Of a DNA stretch of 64,000 nt, positions 10,544-22,300 are shown in pieces; position 1 is the stretch's first letter, and the number at the start of each line of letters is the position of its first letter. A program made the position numbers and the translations under genes. Under the pieces are notes generated by a model that did no database searches, was not told the DNA's origin, and was given only the letters and a program-made list of their open reading frames with translations. This DNA is from Tanytarsus gracilentus (lineage: Eukaryota > Arthropoda > Insecta > Diptera > Chironomidae), in NCBI GenBank assembly GCA_038502055.1, contig JAXRKN010000016.1, positions 248,001-312,000 of the forward strand, written 5' to 3'.

Positions 10544-13500
10544 TCAATGAACGAATTCATTTGTAAGGTAATTTTGATTATTTGTATTATCGACAATGAC
10601 GCTCGTATAATGTGCACTCGATGCTTTAAAGTCACTATTGTAAGATGCATTAGATGAGTCATTCATGGATGGAAAACAATTTGGAAACGAGAACGAATAA
10701 TCATTTTCATAGTGATGATGATGATGCTGCTGTTGATTGTGATTGAGATTTGAGTGCTGGTGCATTTGTTGAGCATATAAATGCTGATGCTGTTGATCTT
10801 CGGAACTTGAACTTGAACAACTGTTCGAAGCCGCAGAGTAGGGTCGTAAAATATTTGCCTCATTATGCGGCGGAAGTCCGCTCGAGCTATTGTCCATATA
10901 GAAATTGTAATAATTATCTGTGTTGTCACTAAAATCATCACTGTTCATTGTCTGATGTAAATAAGAGTTGTTGAATTGATCGAACTCGGTCGGATGGTGT
11001 GCGGTGACTGCGGGTGTTTGATGATGTTGACTCTCTGTTTGCGATATGTGCATTAGATTGTTGTTGTTATTCAATTGCTGGAAATTGTGAAGATCTTTTT
11101 GATGTACTTGATGGCTGTTTGTTTGATTATGATGTTGCGGTGTTTGATAGACTGGCGTGTGAACTGGTGTGCTTGCAATTGGAGTACGGCTTGAGATGGG
11201 TGAAGGGTTCTCGGCTACAGGCGTTCTTGTGACATTTCCTTGTATTTCATTCAACAGGAGATCTTTCGCCTCCTTCTGACTAAGGACATAATTTACGCTA
11301 ACGATACAATGCGGTCGAGATGAACGGGTGTTGTGTACAACTGTGGCATAGCTTTGCACCCATGTCCAACCTCCACCTTTCGTTAGAAATCGATAATATT
11401 TTGTCGTCACTTGACCTTTGTACATCACTAGAAAACAAGATGAAATTATAATTGGATTATTAGATGAACTCATGCGTGGCACTTACATATTTGATGAGCG
11501 TATCGCATTGCAAGGATATCCGATGCATGAATATATTGATAGAGTGTCTTTTCAATCAAGTCTTGTGGCTCAAATCCCGTGAGTTGCGATACTCTAAAAA
11601 AATAAAAATGCATTATTAAATTTATATTGAAATTGATAGCATGCGGGCGCTTCCTGAATTGTGAGATTTTTTAATGAAAAATGAATTCAACGCGGGATTG
11701 TTTGAAGAAAAAGTACACGAAATGATTTAAAAAAATAATTAAATACAAATTTTGGTCAAAATCCTTAAAATAATTTTCAATGAATAAATACAAGATGGCG
11801 CTAGAAACCTTGCATCGAACTCACTCAATAAAAAATTCAAAATAATCTAATATAAAGGATTTGTGACAGCATAAAAGTTGTTTTAATTTCTTTAAATTTT
11901 AAAATCTTTTTGGTCAAACATTTTAAAAATACAATAGAAATTTCAAGCCACGTGTTCACATTTTCAGAGCCATAAATTCTTTCAAGGTATGTAAATAAAA
12001 TATTTTTAAAACATCATAAAATCTCTTTTTCGATAAATTATCTTCTCAAATCATCGATAAACTCATTCCAAGAATAAAATCTCAAAATTCAATGAACTAA
12101 GATAAAAAAATCGTTTCGGAATGAAAGCGCAAATATTTGCACATCGAAAAATGATCAAATTGATATTTATTTGTTATTTGTGATGTCATTTTCCGCCTCA
12201 CAAAAAAAAAAGTTTATCGATTTTCTCACTCAAGAGAAAAACGTTTCTTATCACTTACCGTGCATCGAGGAAAATTAATTTGAGATCCATGCTCGCTCGA
12301 AACATGAACATATTTTGATGAAGTTTGATTTCAGTTATGGCTGATGGTGGTAGCGAGTGACCAACGGCAACGAGGCCCAAGTTTTGAATATAAGCGGGTG
12401 GAGATCCTTCGCCAGTATAATTTGAATCATGATAAACACGAGCTTTTAAATAGCCCGAACAATGTATCACCTGCAAAAGATTTTTTTATCAGATTTCGTT
12501 TGGTAATTGAATGGAATTTTTTATCAGTACGCAAACATTGTGATTACAATGAAAAAGTAATATCAATAAAAAATGTGATTGGAAAAAAGTTTGCTTGGTC
12601 GCGCATCAACGCTGATGGAGATTGCCGGGAAGTAATAACAATTATACGTGAGTTTTAGTGATTTTCAAAACTTTATAATTTTACAATGTTGCAGAAAAAC
12701 GAGGAGAAATGTTGCAGATTTATTATTTTTCCGCAGAAAATGCGGCGTTTTAGTGTCAATTGATACCGCGGCTGATATATTTTACACTTTCCAACCTCCT
12801 CGCGCAATTTCACTCTTTCTCATTTTTTTACGACACAAGAGTGCATAAATAAATATTTATGATTTTATGCAAATATTCGCGAGTGAGTGCAGCATAAAAA
12901 AGGAATTTGCATTTTTATGTGTCGGGGTTGAACACTTTGTAATTTTAATAAAACAAAAAAAAAATTAGGAGGAGGAAAAAATGAAATTTTTTACTTTAAA
13001 GGATTCGAACCTAATTTTTAAAAATCAAATTGGTAATTCAATAACTTTCTTAAAGTTTAATTTGAATTAGCAAAATAAATTGCAATTTAATTTCTGAATG
13101 TTACCTCAACTTATTTTTAAAAATTGAATCGTAAATTTTAATGCCAAAGTGTCCAACCCCTTCTTTAAAATTTACAGCGCGAGAAAATAATTGAAAAATT
13201 TTGCTAATGAAAAAATTATTTCTATGCTCATCTTTCAGATGCTAATTTTGCATGTATATGAGTTCTGAATTCGATGCACTTATACACCATCAAAGTGCAT
13301 CCAATATGCACTTGAAAAAAAAAGTCTCGTCGACAAAGGCTAATGATTAATTAAGGCGAGGTAAAATTGTGTCGTGATGATGCATCTAATTATGAAAATT
13401 TTTACCTTATAGCCGGAGGTTGTGAGTCCTGCATTTCTTTTTGCCAAGACACATTTCATGCGCAAGAAAAAAGTTCGCTCAATTTCAATCGTTTGAGTCT

Positions 13501-16395
13501 CTTGATGGCGTTGATGCATGTGATGAGGATGATGATGATGATGGTGACTGTGAATATTGCGAATATTTTGTTGACTGAATGTATGCGGAGGCGGTTGATT
13601 AGTCATCATTTGGGTCGGTAGGGAAGGAATATTTGATGTGTTGCTATTTGATAGGAGTGGTGGAGTAATGGAAGGGTCGAGCTGCGTTGTTGTTGGTGGT
13701 TGAGAGACGGGTGATGAGTCATTACCCCACTGTGGATGCGATTGAGACGGTGGAACAGCTGGATGTACTTGATGACCGTACATATTTTGCTGGAGCGAGA
13801 GTACAGCCGCCATCTCATCCTGATCAAAATTGTGGATATACTCATAAATTGAGTTTCCCGTTAATTCAACCTGCAAACAATAAAATTTATTTTCGTCAGC
13901 ACTTTAGACCCTTTTCTCAATTTTTCCCCTATCTCACCTGACTTAATCCTAAATGCACCGAAGCCGTTTCTGAAATATACATAATTTTTCCATCCGGCGC
14001 TACTACGAAAATGAAACCGTCTAATGTTTGCAGAAGATGTGACCCGAGCTCTTTAATCGCCATTTCTCTGGGATTCGATGGAATATGCTGCGCACCCCAC
14101 GCTTCACCTAATCCTATTTATATAAGAAGAAGAAGAAGAAAATTTAAATACATTTAATAATTGTTTATTGTAGCAGAGAATATTGACAGTTAATGCTGGC
14201 GATGAATAACAAAAACAATGACATGAGTTTGGATTTATAGAGGAGAAATATGAAAAATAATCGGAGAGTTTACGATTATTTTCGTAGCATTATCATCAGC
14301 GTCGATGCTGTTGAGACTTTGAGATTTTTTAAAATTTGAGAGTTTGAAACGTTTATCTCAACTTAACTCAAATAGTAAATGAAATAAAATTTTTAAACGA
14401 AAAAATATTTCTGTAAAATTCGGTTCGAATCCTAAAGTTAGAATAAAATTAACTGAGTTGAATTTTTAATTTTTTTTTTCGTAACTTTTTAACCAATCCC
14501 ACCGCAATTCATTCACCTTTCTTGATATTGTTTATCAACTTTTTATTTTGCAGCAAATTTTTACATAAACTGTTGCAACTCGTCAGCATAATTTTTCGTT
14601 TTTGAGAAAAACGTGCTTTTTGCTATTAAACAAATTTTCTCATTGAACGAAAAACGAGGCGAGGTTAAATTTGAGTTTCAATGAAAACTTTATAGAGAAA
14701 ATCTTCATGTGTTATTTTCATGCTTGCAAATATTTATGAGAACCGGTGAAAGACAAAATTGCGAGAGTTTACAATGACAATGAGAGGGATTTTAATGCAA
14801 GGGATGTGGATTTAAAAGATTTTTAATATTTTTCTAAAATAAGTAAAATTTACAATAAAATAAAAATTTCGTTTTTAAATTCAAATAAAATTTTTCACCC
14901 ATCACGAAAAGTCGCCTCGGGGCATTTTCGCAAACTTTTATTTCAAGCAAACTTCAAACTGTGTGGGAGTATGCAACCATCAGAGGAAACTGCAGTATTA
15001 ATTTGTTAACATGCGGAGTGAGAATGAAATAATGAGGAAACAATTTGCAGTGTACGAATTATTTTTTTTGTGCAATCGACCAACTAAACGACAGTGTGTG
15101 ACAGAAAGAAAGAAAAACATTATCCTTGCACACAATAAAAGCCATGGAATTATCCTTTAATTTGAAGAGATTTTCACTGCACCCTGAGAAGAATAACAAT
15201 CTCACTCAGTTTTTATATTTGTAGAGCAAACAAGGTTTAATTGAACGTATGCACTTTTCGAGTTTTGATATACATTCGAAGCAGTGGGGAGTGACACAGC
15301 ATATGCTCTATGTATTTGTGACTGTTAAGAGGGGTTGACAAGTACAATAATAATTCACTTCTTCCATAATGCCATTCAAATTTTGTGATTTTTTAATTGT
15401 ATTATTCGCAATTCATTATTTTTATAGCGACATTGTTCATAGTGAGTGGGTTACGCACAATTACTTCCTCTTTCGATGTGGTTTTATTGTCAATTATTGT
15501 TCAGTCTCGAGGATAAAGAGAATCATAAAAGAGATTTCGTCGCTTCATTCTTTTTGAACCTTTTTCATCTCATTTCTCTTTTTTTTTGATGAAAGAAATA
15601 AAAATTGTAACAAAAACAGTTTTTCGAGTGACGCTCAAGATAAAAATCTCAATGTTTCTTTTGATTTCGGACGAGCGCTATACACACGAAAGAAATTCAT
15701 CATATAGTCTAGAAAAATGCGGATTAAAATTCTTTCACAGGAAAGACAAAAATCTCTCGTTGAGTTAATTTATTCGTCACTCGGAATATCCATAAAAATT
15801 CATCATCAATGTCGAGTGTAATGAATGAACGGAAAAGAGAGCAAGAAGTGGAGTGCCTCAACTCATTTGCATAAAAAACTCCATCTTGCTGCTTTACTTC
15901 TTGAAAGGATGAGATTTTTGAGATTCATTAAAATTGACCCAGTAGAAAAATCACGATTTTGCTGACAGTGAAAATTTTCTGGATTTTAATATTTGAAATT
16001 TTTAAAAATTGAAAAGCGAATTTTACTAAAAATTGTATTTTTCCAATAGATTAAAGTTTATTAAAATTTTATACTAAAACGATAATTAAAATTCTATGCT
16101 CCTTTTTATGTCAACTGCAAGTCAACTCGACGACTAAGGACAGCTGATGATTATTCAGTCTCTCATTAAATTTTTCAAATGTAGAAAATTGGAAAAGCGT
16201 GCATGCACGAGACCACTTACCTTCGGGAAATACTTGTCGCATTTTCAGGTACGATGTCGTTAGTCTTATGATTGATGCTTTATCTAACTGTGACGTAATG
16301 GCACTCGGCAGTGGAAGGAGTTTAGCCAACTCCAGAAATTCCGAGTTTTCCTTCTCGCGTCTTGAGCGTGCCGCATTCTTGCTCTTTTCCTTCAT
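10544..16395 (-). CDS. sim: Single-minded, bHLH-PAS transcription factor
   Basis: Six coding exons on the minus strand: 16221-16395, 13938-14113, 13406-13870, 12259-12470, 11487-11593 and 10544-11427. Phases join to 672 aa. The start MKEKSKNAAR and a bHLH basic region continue to QVFPEG. PAS-A begins at GLGEAWG and includes LLQTLDGFIFVVAPDGKIMY; a Pro/Gln/His-rich insert precedes TIEIERTFFLRMKC. PAS-B includes QNLGLVAVGHSLPPSAITEI, FEPQDLIEKTLYQYIHA and WVQSYATVVHNTRSS. The C-terminus is Gln/His/Asn/Ser-rich, as expected for an activation domain. In flies Sim pairs with Tango, binds ACGTG elements and directs midline CNS fate. An acceptor AG just upstream of the first exon (exon would begin at 16415) implies an upstream exon that was not found. 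The gene faces the 9-kb noncoding region at its 5' side. Confidence 0.93.
12924..13160. repeat. Short MITE-like element in a sim intron
   Basis: Bounded by inverted termini GGGGTTGAACACTTTG on the left and CAAAGTGTCCAACCCC on the right (one mismatch plus AT-rich interior), 237 bp. It contains GGATTCGAACC at 13001-13011, a motif repeated elsewhere in noncoding parts of the window. No clear target-site duplication was seen. Confidence 0.55.
14114..16220 (-). other. First coding intron of sim (2.1 kb)
   Basis: Separates the bHLH exon from the PAS-A exons. It is AT-rich with no nested gene recognised. It carries a GGTTCGAATCC motif at 14422-14432 that matches repeat-like copies near 45371 and 50818. 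Confidence 0.7.
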
Positions 16396-19300
16396 AGCAC
16401 AACGTGCGGATAAACCTATAAAATTAGAGCAGAGGGTAAAATCAATCAGATGAAAATTTGTTATGTTTGTTCAGTCGATCGTAAAAAATGGACTTGTAGT
16501 AAATTAATTTTTGTTGCTTATTTACACTAGAAATTCATGTCACATTTTTTGAATGTGAATAACCTCCACGAATATTATTTTGAATCACATTTTATATTTC
16601 TTGAAAAATCTTAAATAAAAAAATTCTTGGGAACTTAAACACATCGCACAGCATATTGAATTGCATTGCATAAAAAATTATTAATCCGTTCTTTATTTTT
16701 TTAGGAGAGAGAGTGTGTTAAAGCGGGTCGTAAAAAAGTATGAGCAATTTGTAAATCGATATTCGTAATTCAAACATCGTGTAATTTAATCTAATACAGC
16801 CTGGTTGTTGAAGGAAATTGTTATGGTTATTACACATTTGCACTCCCTCACCCTCTACCATACAATTACACTCGTTTATAACCACACTTAACGCTACTTA
16901 ATAATCATAGCTATTACACTTTCTCCCAGTGAGTTGAGAATTGATTTTTTTTTTGCTTCTCTTCTTCTTGTGTAAACACATCATAAAAGCAAATGTCTTT
17001 GCAATATAAAATAATTAATTTCTCCCTAACTTTTACCGCCAAGTAGCTAAACGCAATAATTTTTATGCTCAAAATCTACTATTTGCGGTTGTAATTAATT
17101 TTATTGTCAAACTACTTGTGTGTTTGCTAATCATAAAGACAAATTAATTTTGCATAAAAATTGGCACACATGTTAACGTCGAAAATTACCAACATTTCTG
17201 TTTTCGGGGAGTAAATAAAAATTTCTTTTTGTGGATTTTACTCATTCTCGCATGATTTAATGGAATATTCAAGATGGGCAGCTCCCCACACAGACTCTCA
17301 GAATTTTGTGTAAATAAGTCTGCGTACATTAAAATTTTTTATTCTGTTTGTAAAGTCTCAGCAGAAGCAGCAATGACCACGCGGAGAATATTCTTTAATA
17401 ATTTTTCAAAAATCCTCTTTAGAGTTTATTTAACTTTTTTAAGATCAGGGTCGGTCATTGAAAATTTAATTTAGTTGGTTAATGAATTTTTTATTTACAA
17501 AAATTCTTCAACAGCTAAATTTTAAAAATAATTTTAAATGACCGCCCTTGGATTTTTTGTAAGCATGTATGTAATATTTGTGTAGGCAATCATGCAGCGG
17601 TGGTAAAAGCAAAGATGTCGATGATATTTCTCATCTTTCTACATGAAGAACCAGTTGTTCAAGTTCCAATATTTACCGGTCAAATTCTGGTTTCGATCCG
17701 ACAATGGCTTTCTTATAAATTTCATTTTGAATTCTTCTCTTCCACTTTTCACTTTTATGCCTCACTAAATTTCTTGAGAGAAAAAAAAATAAAAATTCTT
17801 AAGATGTCCGAACACTTGAATGATTCAAGTCAAACTGAAGGCTTTCGAAAAATTACTTTATAGAGATTTGTAAGGTGGATACGATGAGAGCAAGGTGTAT
17901 TTACAATCCTATTTATTACAAGTTCCTTTTTCAAGTATTTTACAATCGATGCGATTGGCTAAAGGAGGAGAAAATTCCTTCTTTATTTCGGTCCTTCATG
18001 AATAAACATTCCTTACCTGTATACAGTTCATGCGTGTGTATACATAAAGAAGGATTTTCTTCTATTCTCATTCTTAAAACATATGAGTAAAAGGACACTT
18101 AGAGAAAATAAAAATAAAAATACATAAAATTGTGCAATGGACGTTTAATTTTATGAAAAATATTAAATTTAACTTTTAAAGAAACACAAATTTAAAATTT
18201 ATTGCAATGAATATTTTGAGGTGATGTGAATTTTTTAAAAATTAAATTTTAAATATTTTAAAATTTTGTATTTATACTTTTTGGATAAAATCCATTTTTC
18301 AATCTTCTGCATAAATTCAAAATAAAACTTTCACCACACAAGATTCTCGATATTAAATCCTTTCATGAAAAAATTTCCATCACATGTTCACCCACATATT
18401 TCACAGCGAGAATGTCTAAATTTAGGAAACGAATAAAATTTTAACTGTTGATGAACCCACAAAGCTCTTTCTCTTCATAGCTGTGTTCGAAAAAAAGTAA
18501 CAGAAAATTTCTCTAAACGCCATCAATCTTATGAGATTAGTGAAGGGATTTGCTCTCGAATTGCTTTTAAGTGTTGAAGGTTGTTTAAGTGAAAAACACA
18601 AGACGTCGACATTAATTAACATAAAATGTTGTTTTCAACTTGATAAGGCTTACTTCCCTTTCCCTACAGCCTCACTTTCATTGCTTGGAAGAGATTACGC
18701 TCTTTATTTTAGAGACTAATCTCATTTAAAATAAATAAACATTTTCGGATGTTGCCCACAATTTCTTTCGATCCTTGTTTTCATCGTCAACGAGGTAATC
18801 TCGTCCCATGCATACGTATGGCAATAATATTATTTCACAAGAAGAGGAAACAATTATCAAAGTGTAAATGTTCTAATGCCCAAAACGTGGGAATGTTTTG
18901 CACAGTTTGGTTTTTCCCGAATGGAGAAATTTCGGAACTAAAAAAATACTTTTTTCCCATGTCCTCATTTCCATAATTTTCAAGCAAAATTTTTTGTCTT
19001 CCACCTTCAAGATCCTCACGTAGGTACCTGTTGTTTTATGATATTTTTCCATTCAGTGTTTTATTGCAAGTTCCTTGCACATATTGCTCTGTAAGCGATG
19101 TGTGGGAAAAAATCTCCGGCACACATGTTTCGGGTCTTTTCGAGTGTGATTAATTTTATGTTAATTTTTATGACTTTTCTATAAACATTTCTTACAATGT
19201 GTATGGTGGAGTTTTGGACTTTTTAAGAGAAAGGCGCTAAAAATTGGAGAAATAAAATTTTAGTTTGGCTCAAATGTCCGCCATAAATTTTTTTATTAAT

Positions 19301-22300
19301 AGACTAAGATTTTATGATATTTTTAAAGTCCATGACATTAATTTATGACATAAACTTTGGTTTGGGTTGACATTAGTTGGCAATTAAATGAAGCGAAAAA
19401 TTGACCAAAAATAACATTTTCGAGTGAATAAAAATTAATAAACAATTTTGAAATCCAAATGAGCTAGAAATTTATTGGAAAATGACCAGGGAAATTCTTT
19501 TTTACTACGTGACAAGATTTCAATAAGAATAATTTATTTTGTTTGATTAAGTTAAAATTTAACTTTTGTACTTCTGAATTTTTTTAAATTGAAAAAATCT
19601 GGAAAATGAGACAAAAAATTATTTTCTCATCCCACGAAAATAATTTAATTTCGTGCGCAGCCATTTTGATACTCAAAAAATGCTCAGCAAGATGTTCTAT
19701 GATTGATAACGTCTGCTTCAATGTGAAAATTTTTATTTCAAACAATGAAAATTTTTTAGGGTCATAATAGCACTTGAACAAAGGCAACAGAAATTTTTCT
19801 CTCTCCCTTTAAAATATCGCTCCATTAAAAATGGCTTATATACCCCCGAAAAAAAAGGGAAGAATAAAAATCACAACACAATGGAATGAACATGAAATTT
19901 TTTTGATGCCATGTAAAAATCCGAGAGAGAGAAAAGTTTTTTCTACGTTTATGGATTTATATAATCAGAATTTCCTGACTTCGCATAAATACATCAGATT
20001 AAAAACTTTTGCTATAGTTTTTCCATATCGCATGGTACTGCCTTTGAATCTAACTCACTGCGAGTCACAATGAAATTGAAAACAGTGTTTACTATCGAAT
20101 GAAATAACTAATACTAACGTTATGAAATATGAGATTCGAGACACTTTCATTTGTCAATAAAAACTTTTTTTGATTTATGAGTGCATTTTTACGCTCGCTT
20201 AGAAGGTGGAGACGACAGCTGAGTAACTCCATTTTCATTGCTCATAAAAAAGGACCACGACATGATTATGATGCGATTTTATGTCTAGTTCACTTATGAA
20301 AACGAAAACATGATTACGTGATGAGCATTGGAAATTATGTTCTCGAGTGCGAGCGATGAAGTTGTAGCTAGAAGTTTGTTGTTTTTTCATGCTTCGATGT
20401 TGTTGTTGTGAAACTCATATATTTTTCCACTCGATCGTAACACACAAAAGAGAGAAATCATAACAAAAATAATCCATGGGTTGACAATTTGTGATTTTAC
20501 AGATTTTACAGAATTTTTGAAAAAAAATTTTTTTAAAATGTTTCAGAAAATTAAAAAAAATTTAAATTCTCAAATGTCTGCACATGCATTTTTGTGTAAT
20601 GTCTAGATATTTTCGGAAGAATTCCTCGGAATGTTTAACTACACCCCATGCACATACAAACATCCCTACCGAACTCTTTTTTTTGTTCAAAATCACGTAC
20701 CTTCTGACATCACGTCGAAAATCAATTAAACACCAACAACAAAAGTGTTAAGACATGAATGAAAATTCTTAAGGCATGCGAGAGGGATTTAAAATTACCA
20801 ACGTCTCGGGTGAAAATTACACGCACAGGTTTTAAAGCTTTAAATTATATCGATTTTGTGTGTGTCAACCAAATGTGTTTCAAGGTTGCCTGAATTCGAA
20901 TCCCTCTCGCACAAAAAAGCCTTGTCTCAGCACTTTTAAAGCTCTTGCATGAGGCTCAGACTCTCACATATTAAACATGATCAATTCATCACGAATTTGG
21001 ACTCAATACGCATTTTTATGGTCAACAAACTTCATTCACACAAATTCCTTTCTTTGCTCGTTTAAAAATAGCACAATTTTAGGTCAGTTTTTGTGTTCTA
21101 GCCAAAAACGTGATTTTTCAATCATTCCGATCATTTATTTGTGTGTGCAACGATATGTTGAGGCTACTGGCACTTTTCAACACTCATCGATGAGCCCTAT
21201 GTATACATGCACGGCGGATCATCAAGGAATTATTTTTTTCCATATTATTTAAACTCATAAACACAATCGTCCTTTCTTATTTGCTCTGCACGAGTTTATG
21301 AATGTGTGGGAGAGAATTGTTAACGGCAAAATTCCTTTTTTTTTGATACGTGCTTTTTTCACTTTTATCCAATTTTAAGGATACAATGCGAGAATATTTT
21401 TTTACACAATGGCTACTACCATTTACGATTTAACATTTAAAGCTAAAAAATTTTGACTACTGAGTGTGAAGGATATTAAAGGAGGTAAAAATTTTCAAGC
21501 TCAATCAGTCCATTGGTTTTAAAAAATTAATCACAAGCTCAAGTTGTTACTCACTCTTTGCATCCATTATCGAATGCGGTAATTGCGCAGAAAAAAATAT
21601 AAATTAGAATTATCGCGAATCCGATCTTATTCAAATTAGTTACAAAATTCAACTGAAGCTATCGCCAGCAACTAGAAATGTTTTCTTTCGAGAATCGCAT
21701 ACATTTCACTTTTGTTTTTAAGTCGAGCTTGTGTCGCGCTGCCCAATGTCAAGCTCGAATTAAAGTTGCAGTTTTTATCTAAAAGCGAAAAAAAATTCTT
21801 TTCACATTGAGAGCGAAGCGGGGAGAAGTATTTTAAACAATTCGTGACTTTTGCCTAAATGAATGGTTATAGGGGCATGAGAGAGTGCTCGAAGTGCATT
21901 TTTAATGCAACATTCCCATTTATTACATTGGTCATGGTTGATTTAATTCTCTTTTTCTTGTGCGCCATTTTGAAAGCTTGAATATTGATTGTTAATGCCT
22001 TCGGTAAATAAAGAGAGAACGAGAGGATGATACTGTAAACATTTTATTTCACTGCTATGCGCATATCATCCCTTCTATCATAAATTTCTCTCCGGCAACT
22101 GCTGGAAATTTTCTCTCTTTTTCAGCTGTCGAAAAATTTATTACATTTTTGTTTATTGCCATATTTTAAATTTTTTTAAGACTTTGTTCCGTTCGCTTAC
22201 ATCTAGCGATGGATGATGCAAAGTTAATTGACCGTAGCGAGTACTTGAAAAAATATATATACATATTTAAAATTGCTGCAACTTTGTAATCATCGTCAGC

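Noticed and set aside
10663..10941. Met/Ile-rich frame within the sim C-terminal exon
   Set aside because: An alternative frame of the CAT/CAG/AAT-rich sim activation domain, with no independent support.
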